Shown one piece after another: positions 23,101-32,130 of a stretch of 64,000 bases of DNA. The DNA lies in NCBI RefSeq assembly GCF_016801865.2, contig NC_068937.1, positions 3,993,940 to 4,057,939 on the forward strand. Direction: 5' to 3'. How positions within the stretch are numbered: the first letter of the stretch is position 1; every line of letters starts with the position of its first letter. The stretch comes from Culex pipiens pallens. Taxonomy: Eukaryota; Arthropoda; Insecta; Diptera; Culicidae. Below the pieces are notes generated by a model that searched no databases, was not told where the DNA came from, and saw nothing but the letters and a program-made list of their open reading frames with translations. The translations under genes were made by a program, and so were the position numbers.

Positions 23101-26100
23101 TCCGGATGTATCACCCGCGGCACAGTCCCCATCCGCGTCAACGCGGACTCGATCCGTCGCGGAGTTTCACGCCGGAGGGACTATCGCCGGATCAGCAGCA
23201 ACCTCCGCCGCCGATGATTACGATCCAGCAGCAGAATCAGCAGGGAATGCCACGTGGAGGAAACAATTCGTCGGCCACGCCTACTATGCAGCAGAGAATC
23301 AAAGCGCTTGGCGTCGCGACGCCACTGGCCATGTCTAGTCCTGTGAGGAGGTGAGTTGTTTGACGATTTCGTTGATTTTCCAAATCTTAATCGATTCATC
23401 TAAGAGCCTTCTTTGTTCAACTACCAAAAAAAGAGACCGCAAACAAGAGATTTATTGTTTGTTTCAAAATCATTTTGAATTGTGTACCACTTTACTGATG
23501 TCTTTCGTTGCTTCTTTTTTTCAAAAATCCTCACACGGTTCAAACCAACACAAATTGAAAAAACGGCTTCACCAGGTGGACATAGTAATCAAATCGAACA
23601 TCGTCTTCATCGTTATCCGAGCTGAAAATACAAATCCCACCACTTTAAGCAAATTCCACACAAAAATCACACTCTCAAATACGGCCACAAATCTTCAAAA
23701 ATACCAAAAAGAAAAAGGTCTCTTGCCACGTCTCCCGGAGATGATGACGACGACGACCGCCAACCCGATGGAGCAGATCTCCGGCATCCGGATGTTCCGT
23801 GTGACCACCGCGAGAGAGAGAGAGAAAATAAACCACACGTTTTGGCCATCTAACAAATTTTCCGACAAAACAATAAAAAAAAATGCCACGCAATTCAAGT
23901 ACCGCTGGTAATTGAATGAAATCTGTTTTTAGTTTTCAAGTATTTTAGTTTGTTATTTCTCTTAGGTGCAAAAACTCGTTACGCTTACCTGTAATTTTGT
24001 TGATGAATCGCAGTGAAGCACAGTTTAGAATGAAGCGACGCGCGTGCTAGAACTTTTTTTTTCGTTATTGTTGATCTTTTGGCAGTTTTTCTAAATCGAA
24101 TAAGTTGTGGCTCTTTTGTATGCGGTCCTGTTGTCTTAAGTCTTGTTGTTGTTATCTGTTTGGAATTGTATTTTTAAGCGACTTCTTTTCAAGTTTTGAT
24201 ATAAGCTCTGCGGTGATTTCAGGTATTATTTCGCGATAACGCAATTTTTAATTTATGCACTGATTTGTTTGTTTCAAACTTGACGTAAAGTAATTATCCA
24301 TCCAAAGTTAAACCTTTAGTATTGTAATTTCTCTGTTTATTTGTGTAAAAAACTAATATTTTATAATTTGAATGTGAACCACGCGATTTGTTATACTACG
24401 TTTAAAAAATTTCTTCATAATTAAAAAAACGTTGACTAAATGTTCCTCTATCACCCGCGATCTTCACAGATAGCGAGATTAGAGACCATTCATAAACGAC
24501 GTGGATACTTTTTTGGAAATTCAAAATCCCCTCTCCCTCCCTTTGTGATTTTAATTGTTGTATGCCGCAAAAATCATCATGTCATCAGTTTATTCATGTC
24601 ATTTTCCATACAAATTTTGCATCTGTCCATACAAAAATGGCATGTGAAAATTTAAGAATCGGTATCTTTTGAAGGAATTTGTTGATCGATTTGGTGTCTT
24701 CATCAAAGTTGTAGAAATGGATGAGGTTTACACAGGATAGATTTTTTGAATATTTTTTTTATGTTGAAAAAATAAAAAAAAACTATTTTTAATTTTTGGC
24801 ATGTTTGAGGGACATTTAAATGCCATCTTTTCAGAAAATTCGAGAATAGGCAAAAAATCTTTGACCAAGTTAAAATTTTGAAAAAATAGTAATAAAAAAT
24901 AAAAGTAAAATCCAATTTGCGTTCAAAAAGTACTTTAATAAAAAATTTCAACCGTTTTCAAATAAGCCATTTTAACACCTAAAATCTCATACTTGAACAA
25001 AGGGTTAAAGATTTTTTGGCTGTCCTTTTTTCCTAAAAATATGGCATGTTATGGAAAAAAAGTTTTTTTTATGGAAATCTATTTTTAACGACTCAAAGTA
25101 ATTTCCAAAATCTTTTTTTGTGTAGTCCTCATCCATACCTACAACTTTGCCAAAGACATAAAAAAATTCCGTCAAAAGAGAACGAGTCTTAAATTTTTAA
25201 CATACCATTTTTGTATGGACAGCTGCAAAATTTGTATGGAAAATTAAATGGACGAACTGATGATGCAAACAGACTTCTTTGGGCATATCGAAAGCATCCA
25301 AATGGTTTCTGGCAGGTTTAAAAATTAAAATAATAATTTAATGGCCTCAATCTCCAACTTAATTTTTTTTCCAAAAAATCAAGGGTAATGAAGCTTTTTA
25401 ATTTTAAAAAATATAAATTTTCACTGTAAAAAAAAACTTGAGAGAAAGAAACTAGGTATCAAGAAATTCCAAATAAGTCCGCCTTTTTTTCGAGATTTTT
25501 TTTTTTTTAATTTAGCTGGACTAATTAAAACATAATGACTTTTTCTACAACAAATATCCAGTCACAAAATGACATAAGAAGGGATTTTCAGATCTATTTG
25601 GTGTATTTGGCTAAGTTATAGTTGTAGGTTATGATTAGAACATTAAAAAAAATAATAATAACACGGAAAAATCTAGATTTTTAAAGTTATTTTTTTGTCA
25701 TTTTCGTATATTTTGAAAATACTAAATTTTTTGAAATTTGCCATAAGTGATAAATCGGAGTGAAATTGTGTATATGCATTTTCGCTTTATGAATTATTTT
25801 TTAAAAGAATACTAAAATTTTTACAAAATATCGTTTTCTCGAAAATACTTAAAATTTTCATAATTTGCAATATAGTTATCAAACAAAGCGAAATTGTGTT
25901 TGCATTTTTATTTTTATTAGATTTTTTTTTGTAAAATACCATAAAATATCGTATTTTTGCGAAAAAGCTCATGTTTTCTTAATTTGCAATATAAGTTTCA
26001 AATGAAGTAACATTTTGAACGCTTTTTCAATGTATTGAAGTATTTTTGTTAAAAAAATAACTTATATTTTCACACATTATGGTATTTAACGAAGCGAAGT

Positions 26101-28860
26101 TTTGCATGGATTATCACTTATTTCTAGCAAAACAATGTAATTGGGCCAAGTGTAAACAAAGCGTCTGTCCTGCTCGTAGACTCTTTGTTTACCATTCGAC
26201 ATTGGCCCGTTTAGATTGTTTTGCTTGAAATTTAGATTTTTTTTTGTGAAAAACTGAAATTTACACAAAATACTATGTTACTTTTTAGGATTATTTTTGG
26301 TATTTTGTGTTTTACAAAAAAAAAACCAAATAAAGTCAAAATGCATACAAATTTTGCTTTGTTTGATAACTGTATTGTAAACTTAGAAAATTTATGTATT
26401 TATAAAATACTATATTTTGTAAAAATTTTACAATTTTCCAAAAAAAAAAAATAAAAATTGAAAATTCATACAAAACTTTGCTTTGCTACCCATATTGCAA
26501 ATTCTGAAAATTTGAGTATTTTCGAAAAAACACGGTAGGTATTAAAAAAAAAGTATTGATACTTCGAAACTTATTGTAAAAAATATAAATATTATAAAAA
26601 ATATATATATTTTTAGTGAAAGTTTTGGAAAAATATTTATCGTCATTTCTGACAAAAAAAACCTAAATAACTTTCTTTTTGCAAGTTTTATTTCTTTTTC
26701 TGATCTGTGGTCTAATCATTCAAAATTTGCACATTTTTTCAACGCAATTGTTGTTTTTTAGCGATAAGGCCATTGCAAATATTTTCCAAAGTTTATGTCG
26801 CCCCCCCTCCCCCCCTCCTTCAAAATTGGTCTGAAAAATCAGGGGGCAAAAACCCTTGAAAATTTCCATGAAAATAGATTTTTAATTGACTGAAAACAAT
26901 CTAAAATGCATTTTTCTGCATTGATAATTATATTTAGCATGTTTGGGTTTGTTTAAAAATGTTTGGAATTTTCATTAAATTCCAATGTACAGCACCGCAA
27001 AAATATTTTTTTTTTCGCAAAAAATAAAATTTTCGTCAATATTAGATATTTTGGAATCAAATGATGGCAAAACAACTGAACAGGTGTATAATGCATTTTA
27101 AAACACTTTTTTCATTAAAATGTTGAAACTATGGCTCGTAATTTCAATTTTTATACTTTTTTATTTTTTTTTTTGCCCTCCCCCCTCGACTTTGGCCAGA
27201 GTCGAAGGACATAAACTACAAAAAATATTTGCAACGGCCTTAAAAAGCTAAATTTATAAGTTTTGGGAGTAATAGAATTGCTTACAATAATCTGTTCTTT
27301 CTATTAATGAAATTGATAGACTATGAGACTATGAAAAACATTCATATCTAACACTCTCAACTCAAGGACAAGCGTGCACTAGAAGGTCTTCGGAATCACG
27401 TGCACTTGTATTGGGGTTTCTTCATAATTTGTATTTAAAATCAGGCCATATTGCTCTTTCTACATATTGCCTACAATTGCTGACTTGTATGTAACAATTA
27501 CGAGCTACTCTAATTCTTCATACAAACTTCGAACAAAAATCATTCGGTCGTCAACCGAATCAATAGAAAAAAGTTTACTTTCAAATGTAGAGTTGACTTC
27601 CTTCCCCGATTAAATTATAAATAAGTTAGGATACTTTTGCAGAGTTTCTTTAGTTATTTAATTAGTATCTTTTGTTTTGTTTTTTATTCTTAAAATAATT
27701 TTAAATCTGTTCTCAATGAACTCGTTAAGCTATTTTCTAGCGGAATGATGGCAAACGCGTGCGCGTGCTTCGCGCTAACAATTTGTTTAAATCTCTTGCG
27801 TATTGCTAAAAGAAAAAAAAATGTTTTCGCTCAGTAGAAATTGACGCCATTACTTGTCCCAATTCAAATCAACTAAAACTCTCTTTCCAATCGCAGGTCC
27901 AACCCCGGAACGCCCACCCAGCCCCGGCGGCCCGACTTTATCGGCGTCAACATGATGAGCCCGCAGCAACAGCAGCAAATCCAACAACAGCAGCAGCAAC
28001 AATTCCACCAAACCGGTCTTCCCCCAGTGCATCCGTACCATCAGCAACAGCAGCAGCAACAATCGCAACAACTTCAGCAGCAATATCCGATGGTCCACCA
28101 TAACGGTGGCCTGCCCGGCCAGCAGCAGCAGCAACCAGGCCAGGTTCGACCCCCCTCGAACGTGGTCGTGTCCGCCCAGCGCCGGTACCTCTCCGAGGGC
28201 GAACTGGCCCGGCAGGGCGCCGAGCTGTCGTACGCGCGCAGCAACCAAACCGTGGACAACATCCGCGAGCTGGCCGGAAGTCCGCAGCGGGGCGTATACA
28301 TGTGGAAGAACGACACCTCGCCCGGCTTCAGCAACGGCGTCGGCGTCGTCAATCCGCAGTTGAGTCAGGCGCAGCAGCCCGGTCCCGGCGTCTTTGTGAG
28401 TATGGCCCAGTCCGCCGCCGCCGGGGTGTACCAGAATCAGTCGAGTCCGACGACGGCACCTCAGCAGAGCAGCAGCTACGGCGGAGTCAGTGCCGCCCGG
28501 TACCAGCTTCAGCAGGCGCAACAGTCCCAAACGGCGGCGGCCGCAGCAGGCTACCATCCGGCGTTACGAGGGGGCGTTCCGGTGTTTCCGCCACAACCTC
28601 CCATCGTAACGACGACGGCCCAGTCGATCGGAGGCCCGCAGGCGCCCTCCCCCCAGATCAAGCGGAAAGCCACCCCAACGCGGCCAATGTCCTTTGTGAG
28701 GGCGCTCGAGATGACCGATTCGCTGGAGATGAACCCGACGGGGCAGGCCGGAGGACAAGATGGAAGTAGTCAGCAGGGAGGAGTCGGGGGACGAGCGACG
28801 ACGCCGACGCCGCCGGATCGGGCCAGCGTGTACGACATGAACTACGAGATTTCCGTATAA
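2151..28860 (+). CDS. Zdhhc8: palmitoyltransferase ZDHHC5/8 type, spliced, about 814 aa
   Basis: A protein S-acyltransferase that attaches palmitate to cysteines of membrane-associated proteins. Exons, with consistent phases and GT-AG borders: 2151-2242, 18503-18624, 19184-19341, 19401-19576, 19634-19828, 20023-20296, 22887-23350 and 27897-28860. They join to 814 codons plus stop. Membrane spans lie near residues 11-30, 43-63, 144-165 and 184-205. A DPG motif is at 65-67. The Cys-rich domain starts at C102 and carries the catalytic DHHC at 127-130. A TTNE motif (213-216) follows span four. The cytosolic tail is Gly/Ser-rich, has a poly-Gln block from about 517, and ends YEISV, the PDZ-binding terminus of vertebrate ZDHHC5/8. 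The start was chosen because exon 1 encodes the first membrane span and splices in phase. The gene is unusually long because introns 1 (16.3 kb) and the last (4.5 kb) are full of insertions. Two optional exons are listed separately. Confidence 0.93.
3316..3475. mobile_element. short MITE with about 17-bp terminal inverted repeats
   Basis: The left end ATTAGACTACGACAAAC is mirrored by GTTTGCCATAGTCTAAT at the right end with two mismatches. Inside are inverted TTTGACAGTTTGCC-type segments. A related sequence with the same TTTGACAGTTT/AAACTGTCAAA arrangement lies at about 37190-37370. No ORF is present. The superfamily was not determined. Confidence 0.6.
3477..3912. mobile_element. MITE with TA duplication and a nested foldback
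   Basis: Terminal inverted repeats of about 65 bp, starting GCTCCTTAATATGCCCTTAA, close at AAGGAGC. TA dinucleotides flank both sides (3475-3476 and 3913-3914), as in Tc1/mariner-type insertions. Inside is a second inverted pair (GTAATATTCAT.. at 3544 and its reverse near 3640). A third pair (AAACCTCTTTTTAC at 3649 and GTAAAAAGAGGTTT at 3827) suggests that one MITE landed inside another. It does not code for protein. Confidence 0.7.
4814..5440 (+). repeat. interspersed repeat with GCCTTCCTCAC terminus, copy 1
   Basis: It begins TGCCTTCCTCACCTTACTGA and contains the recurring stretch AAGATTGTAAAAAGGGTGG and several TTATAAGCAC-type segments. The same internal text recurs at 9250-9790 and 42970-43613. 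The third copy runs the other way and ends in the complementary GTGAGGAAGGC. Three diverged copies show an interspersed family. No ORF with recognisable homology was seen. Confidence 0.6.
5400..6105. repeat. long hairpin with about 330-nt arms
   Basis: The left arm (about 5400-5730) and right arm (about 5771-6105) are reverse complements with scattered mismatches, separated by a loop of about 40 nt. Matching pairs include GTTTCTACGCATATTTATAG against its complement near 5790, and GTTCACGTTTTCCCCTTTCT against the mirrored segment near 5840. The right arm contains TAGATACAAAAGGGCGGAC in complement, which links it to the repeat copy at 9250. It lies inside Zdhhc8 intron 1. Confidence 0.8.
7907..8625. 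mobile_element. TIR element with GGGGTGACTTTGATA termini and TA duplication
   Basis: The left end CCGTAAACCGGGGTGACTTT is mirrored at the right by AAAGTCACCCCGTTTTACGG. TA flanks each side (7905-7906 and 8626-8627). Further internal copies of CGGGGTGACTTTGATA lie at 8105 and, inverted, at 8587, so the terminus is repeated subterminally. Open frames of about 100 codons inside have no recognisable domain and are treated as non-coding. A Tc1/mariner-like affiliation is inferred only from the TA duplication. Confidence 0.65.
9250..9790 (+). repeat. interspersed repeat, copy 2 of the 4.8-kb family
   Basis: It starts near the segment TAGATACAAAAGGGCGGACC shared with the hairpin right arm. It then repeats the AGGGCACTTACGTGCTTATA and GATTGTAAAAAGGGTGG text of copy 1 in the same order. 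It is diverged and has no ORF. The stretch before it (9002-9249) has moderate GC and one 106-codon open frame without recognisable similarity. Confidence 0.55.
10522..10747. mobile_element. hAT-like MITE with perfect 8-bp duplication
   Basis: The 226-bp element starts CAGCGTTGCCACATGTACAG and ends with the near-perfect complement CTGTACATGTGGCAAGCCTG. Both sides carry GTTTGATC (10514-10521 and 10748-10755), an exact 8-bp target duplication. The CAG-type terminus and 8-bp duplication are hallmarks of hAT elements. The inverted repeats extend about 55 bp. No transposase remains. Confidence 0.85.
11849..11972. mobile_element. small MITE related to the one at 51724
   Basis: Imperfect inverted repeats CATTTCAAAAGGACACACAG and TGTGTGCCCTAATGAAATG enclose a core with CACTCAAATGATAGTTTAC. 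The core resembles the element at 51724-51850 (CGCTCAAGTGACAGTTCACG). It is about 124 bp and non-coding. The two copies are strongly diverged. Confidence 0.5.
12236..12650 (+). repeat. fragment related to the retroposon at 16283
   Basis: Two blocks are shared in the same order and spacing style with 17205-17760: GACGGACGCGACAGGACGA near 12252, and ACCGGACTTGGACTGACTTG near 12596, followed by a CACCTTGCTCCG end and an A-rich stretch. It appears to be an older copy of the same retroposed sequence. No ORF was recognised. Confidence 0.5.
13166..13387 (+). mobile_element. tRNA-derived SINE with 16-bp target duplication
   Basis: The head carries an RNA polymerase III A-box-like TGGCGCAGGGGTAGCGG. 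About 45 bases later comes the B box GGGTTCGATTCCC, so the head derives from a tRNA. A unique body follows and ends in a run of T. Flanking sequence GGTTTTGTTGGTGGGT is present exactly at 13150-13165 and 13388-13403, a clean retroposition signature. The exact 5' base is ambiguous by a few nucleotides because GGGT overlaps the duplication. It is not a functional tRNA gene: the tRNA-like head has no matching acceptor stem. Confidence 0.88.
13553..13775. mobile_element. pogo/mariner-like MITE with TA duplication
   Basis: The element starts CAGTCCAGACT and ends AGTCTGGACTG. TA flanks both sides (13551-13552 and 13776-13777). The right half carries repeated TTCGGATAATCGA motifs. Related termini occur at 1012-1035 and about 32550-32625. 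Non-coding. Confidence 0.75.
14419..14848 (+). mobile_element. 430-bp retroposon ending in a GATTA microsatellite
   Basis: An insertion of about 430 bp ends in GATTAGATTAGATTAG. It is flanked by the direct repeat AAAAAAGAAACTTTTAGCA, which ends at 14418 on the left and at 14869 on the right. A long target duplication plus a simple 3' repeat tail indicates target-primed retroposition, as for SINEs or truncated non-LTR elements. Overlapping open frames of 65-107 codons lie within it, but I recognise no protein. Confidence 0.75.
16148..16237 (+). repeat. 30-bp tandem repeat, three units
   Basis: Three consecutive 30-bp units beginning AAAATCAAACAAAACAAAAA are identical or nearly so (16148-16177, 16178-16207, 16208-16237). 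They translate in phase as a repeated 10-residue Lys/Gln/Asn-rich unit, but the flanking frame is not a recognised gene. Minisatellite in an intron. Confidence 0.85.
16283..17761 (+). mobile_element. 1.48-kb non-coding retroposon with poly(A) and 23-bp duplication
   Basis: The insertion ends in a run of about 18-20 A after CACCTCGATCCGC. Exact 23-bp direct repeats starting AATTACATACTTAACTACTT flank it at 16260-16282 and 17762-17784. A perfect duplication and intact tail mean a recent, complete retroposition event. No frame codes for a recognisable reverse transcriptase or gag. It may be a 5'-truncated non-LTR element consisting only of 3' UTR, or a long non-autonomous retroposon. An older partial relative is at 12236-12650. 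Confidence 0.8.
19020..19136. mobile_element. palindromic Zdhhc8 MITE, copy 1 (intron 2)
   Basis: The left terminus GAAGTTTGACACGTCGCA is mirrored by TGCGACGTGTCAAAC at the right. The GC-rich centre contains ACCGGTTCCGGG and is itself partly palindromic. The right end lies about 48 bases before the acceptor of exon 3. The same element recurs at 19852 and 22559. Confidence 0.85.
19852..19969. mobile_element. palindromic Zdhhc8 MITE, copy 2 (fills intron 5)
   Basis: Near-perfect inverted ends GAAGTTTGACACGTCGCATG and CATGCGACGTGTCAAACTTC enclose the same GC-rich core as copy 1. Extended inverted similarity (AAAAATCG against TGGTTTTT) adds several bases at each end. The element starts 23 bases after the exon 5 donor and ends 53 bases before exon 6, so it makes up most of a 194-bp intron. 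Confidence 0.88.
20475..20498 (+). CDS. Zdhhc8: possible alternative last exon of Zdhhc8
   Basis: After TTTTGTAG a reading frame in phase with exon 6 (which ends on a codon boundary) encodes LTERSIV and a TGA stop. The short product would be 346 aa. It would keep the whole DHHC core and all four membrane spans and end in SIV, a class I PDZ-ligand pattern. AATAAA lies downstream at 20981-20986 in UTR-like DNA. The exon is short, so chance is possible. The matching phase, acceptor and poly(A) signal together make it worth listing. Confidence 0.45.
   Translation: MTERSIV
20981..20986 (+). terminator. poly(A) signal after the short Zdhhc8 last exon
   Basis: A canonical AATAAA lies about 480 bases after the alternative stop at 20498, preceded by a leader-like stretch without splice signals. 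It would end the short transcript. Intervening DNA contains CA and GA microsatellites. Confidence 0.4.
22249..22560 (+). CDS. Zdhhc8: candidate optional Zdhhc8 exon ending inside a MITE
   Basis: Behind a strong acceptor (CCCCTTCCAG) an open frame of 103 codons, in phase with exon 6, begins FLKTQAGPIMIPRRASGSS. It is GC-rich and Ser-rich like the rest of the tail. It stops at TGA 22558-22560. That stop and the last few codons lie within the left terminal repeat of MITE copy 3. Coding-like sequence (SSAITRSASVNDLT) resumes immediately after the MITE, suggesting that the insertion interrupted a once longer exon. It may be a terminal exon, a cassette using an internal GT, or a dead exon; transcripts are needed to tell. 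Skipping it leaves the 814-aa frame intact. Confidence 0.5.
   Translation, partial: FLKTQAGPIMIPRRASGSSFSTLRSGSSLDSLDLTIYNGAAHLGALHRVSRHGQHQFKLQLAADGSTSSVAHSRGDDSDDSFFAYTKRFAASAAVNGVGGVKS
22559..22673. mobile_element. palindromic Zdhhc8 MITE, copy 3 (within candidate exon)
   Basis: The left end GAAGTTTGACACGTCGCATG is closed by GGTGTCAAACTTC, one terminus slightly degenerate. The core CCGGATGTTCCGGGTTGCAA resembles the other two copies. Counting the extended terminal repeat (AAATCGTGAAG), it supplies the TGA of the preceding open frame. Confidence 0.82.
24576..25266. repeat. foldback element with about 135-bp arms
   Basis: In the last Zdhhc8 intron, the segment from 24576 to about 24725 (with CCATACAAATTTTGC and GATTTGGTGTCTTCATC) is repeated in complement at about 25127-25266. 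The spacer of about 400 bp is AT-rich. Parts of the arm recur near 32205 (CGATTTGGTGTCTTCGGA) and 16030-16090. The remaining DNA at 25270-26090 is AT-rich without recognised features. Confidence 0.6.
26767..27240. mobile_element. TIR element with C/G-run subtermini, TA duplication
   Basis: The ends AGGCCATTGCAAATATTT and AAATATTTGCAACGGCCT are inverted repeats. TA occurs on both flanks (26765-26766, 27241-27242). Next to each end is a C-rich block. A second copy, AAGGCCGATGCAAATATT to AATATTTGTACCAGCCT, lies at about 61732-62195 inside the Harbinger-like element B. Non-coding, Tc1/mariner-type duplication. Confidence 0.55.
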
Positions 28861-29499
28861 CAGCAGCGACAAAAGCAGCAGCAGGAGGACGGTGGTGGCA
28901 AGTCGTCGGGGTAGATTCCCGTTGTTTTTTTTTTAAGTTTGTTTCAGGTTTTTCGTCCAGTTTTTGTTTTTAGAGAACGAGAGAGAGAGAGAGGTTTGTT
29001 CCTTACGACTGAAAGGAAGAGAGGATGATTAAGGTTAGGGGAAATACGCATGCATCTTGACGATTCTGTTTCTGTTACAGGAGAACTGATTTTTTGTGTC
29101 TGGTTTTTGGTTTTTGTCCACAGTTAGGTAAAGCACGGGTTTTCTTTGGTCCAAAGAAATCGAAATCAAGTTCAAAGCTTGTTCGAAACGAAAATTAAAC
29201 GATTCGTTCGATTGAACGATATAGTTGAATGATAGGGTGCTTGCTGCTAGAATATAAACAACATTTAGTATATTGAAAAAACTTTTAAGTTTCTTTTCGA
29301 AAAATCATAAACATAAATTTCAATCAAAATAATTTCTGGTGGCAGTGTTTCCGGAGAACCCTGAAAGTCGTTCAAATACCCGTTCAAGAATATGCAATGA
29401 AGTCTGGGTGCCATTTTATAACAAAATTTACGACACTTGAGCATACAAATTTCAACAATTTATACTTAAACAGCGATGTCTGTGCCAGCCATTTTGGTT
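28861..29499 (+). other. Zdhhc8 3' untranslated region, proximal part
   Basis: Directly after the stop come CAG-rich and GA-rich stretches, then AT-rich sequence typical of a 3' UTR. No AATAAA was found before the satellite begins. The transcript may end in or beyond the satellite; AATAAA-containing unique sequence near 35045 is one possible distal end. Confidence 0.4.
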
Positions 29500-32130
29500 A
29501 TTTTGGTCATTTTGTGTTCTTTGGTCATTTTGAACATTTTGGTAACTTTGATAATGTTGATCGTTTTCTTCAATTTGATATTTTTTGGTAATTTTGATAA
29601 TTTTATCAAAATCACCAAAATGATCAAAATTACCAAAATAGTCCAAATGACCAGAATTGCCAAAATTATCAAAATATCAAAATTAGCAAAATTATCAAAA
29701 TTACCAAAATGGTCAAAATGACCAGAATTGCCAAAATCACCAAAATATCAAAATTACCAAAATTACCAAATTGATCAAAATTACCAAAATGGTAAAAATT
29801 ACCAGAATTGCCAAAATTATCAAAATTACCAAAATGATCAAAATTACCCAAATGATCAAAATTACCAAAATGTCAAAAATGACCATGTTGACCAAAATGA
29901 CCAGAACTACCCAAAAGATCAAAATTACCAAAAACGTCAAAATGACCAGAATTGCCAAAATTATCAAAATTACCAAAATCACCAAAATGATCAAAATTAC
30001 CAAATTGATCAAAATTACTAAAATGGTCAAAATGACCAGAATTGCCGAAAATACCTAAATTACCAAAATGTTCAAAATTCATGATCCAAATTTCAGCCAT
30101 TTTGATCATATTGGAAATTTTGGAAATTTAGGTCATTTTGGTTTTCGATAATTTGGGTAATTTTTGATATTTAGGTAATTTTGATCGATTTGGTCTTTTT
30201 AGGTAATTTGGTCATTTCGGTGGTTTGGTCATTTTGATAATTTGGGTCATTTTGATCATTTTAGTTATTTTGATATTTTGGTTGATTTGGTAGTTTTGGT
30301 CATTTTAATATTTTGGTAAATATGGTATTTTCGGTCATTTAGGTCATTTTAGTTGTTTTGGGTAATTTTGGATATTTCGGTCAGTTTGGTCATTTTGGCC
30401 ATTTTGATATTTTTGTGATTTTGGTATTTTTGGGTAATTTGGGCATTTTGGATATTTTGGTCATTCCGGTCATTTTGATAATTTTGGTAATTTTGTTCAT
30501 TTGGGTTACTTTGGTCAATATGGTCATTTTGGTAATTTTGATCATTTTGGTAATTCTGGTCATTTTGGTCAACTTGGTCATTTTTGACTTATTTTTGTAT
30601 TTTTGAGTAATTTCAAATCAAAATGACCAAAGTACTCAAAAATTGGAATGACCAAAATATCCAAAATGCCCAAATTACTCAAAAATACAAAATTAAGTCA
30701 AAAATTACCAAGTTGACCAAAATGACCAGAATTACCAAAATGATCAAAATTACCAAAATGTCCAAAATGACCATATTGACCAAAATTACCAAATTGATCA
30801 AAATTACCAAAATGGTCAAAATTACCAGAATTGCCAAAATTATCAAAATTACCAAAATGATCAAAATTACCGAAGTGATCAAAATTACAAAAATGTCCAA
30901 AATGATCATATTGACCAAAATTACCCAAATGATCAAAATTACCAAAATGTCAAAAATGACCATGTTGACCAAAATGACCAGAATCACCCAAAAGATCAAA
31001 ATTACCAAAATAGTCAAAATGACCAGAATTGCCAAAATTACCAAAATTATCAAAATTACCAAAATGATCAAAATAACCGAAGTGATCAAAATTACAAAAA
31101 TGTCCAAAATGATCATATTGACCAAAATTACCCAAATGATCAAAATTACCAAAATGTCAAAAATGACCATGTTGACCAAAATGACCAGAATTGCCAAAAT
31201 TATCAAAATATCAAAATTACCAAAATTACCAAATTGATCAAAATTACCAGAATGGTCAAAATGACCAGAATTGCCAAAATTACCTAAATTACCAAAATGT
31301 TCAAAATTCATGGTCCAAATTTCAGCCATTTTGATCATATTGGAAATTTTGGAAATTTAGGTCATTTTGGTTTTCGATAATTTGGGTAATTTTTGATATT
31401 TAGGTAATTTTGATCGATTTGGTCTTTTTAGGTAATTTGGTCATTTCGGTGGTTTGGTCATTTTGATAATTTGGGTCATTTTGATCATTTTAGTTATTTT
31501 GATATTTTGGTTGATTTGGTAGTTTTGGTCATTTTAATATTTTGGTTGATTTGGTATTTTCGGTCATTTAGGTCATTTTAGTTGTATTGGGTAATTTTGA
31601 ATATTTCGGTCAGTTTGGTCATTTTGGCCATTTTGATATTTTTGAGATTTTGGTATTTTTGGGTAATTTGGGCATTTTGGATATTTTGGTAATTTTGATC
31701 ATTTGGGTAATTCTGGTCATTTTGGTCAACTTGGTCATTTTTGACTTAATTTTGTATTTTTGAGTAATTTGGGCATTTTGAATATTTTGGTCATTCCGGT
31801 CATTTTAATAATTTTTGAGTACTTTGGTCATTTTGATCATTTTTGGTAATTTTGTCAATTTTGTAATTTTGGTTATTTTGATATTTTGGTTACTTTGGTA
31901 TTTTTTGTCATTTAAGTAATTTCAGTCATTTTAGTATGTTGGGTAATTTGCAATTTGTGTAATTTGGGTTTTTGGTAATTTTGGTCAATTTGGTAATTTT
32001 GATCATTTTGATATTTTGGTTCATTTGGTATTTTCGGTCATTAGGTAATTTTGGTCGATTTGATCATTTTTGGTATTTTGGGAATTTTAATTATTTTGAG
32101 TAATTTGGTCATTATGGCATTTTATTATTT
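29500..32130. repeat. strand-switching satellite of 9-bp-like units
   Basis: About 2.6 kb is made of variants of ACCAAAATG / ATCAAAATT. The motif orientation flips in blocks: TTTTGGTCA-type at 29500-29590, complement at 29600-30075, back at 30100-30605, complement at 30620-31310, back to about 32130. Blocks of opposite sense can pair with each other. Open frames of up to 219 codons read as degenerate Asn-Phe-Asp-His or Lys-Ile-Thr-Lys repeats and are artefacts of the period. A segment around 30081 recurs at 31310, an offset of 1,229 bp, with a unique GGTTTTCGATAATTTGGG landmark in both. Confidence 0.9.

Noticed and set aside
23351..23911. A 186-codon frame after Zdhhc8 exon 8 as an exon extension
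   Set aside because: Exon 8 is in a frame that meets a stop (TGA) at the donor. The 186-codon frame is mostly AT-rich intron with no homology, and splicing to 27897 restores a conserved end.
27850..28557. A 235-codon minus-strand frame with poly-Leu
   Set aside because: The Leu runs are the antisense of the poly-Gln CAG tract in the last Zdhhc8 exon.
30623..31338. Open frames of about 200 codons with KITKM or NFDHFG repeats
   Set aside because: They arise from the satellite, whose unit length is a multiple of three and contains few stops.
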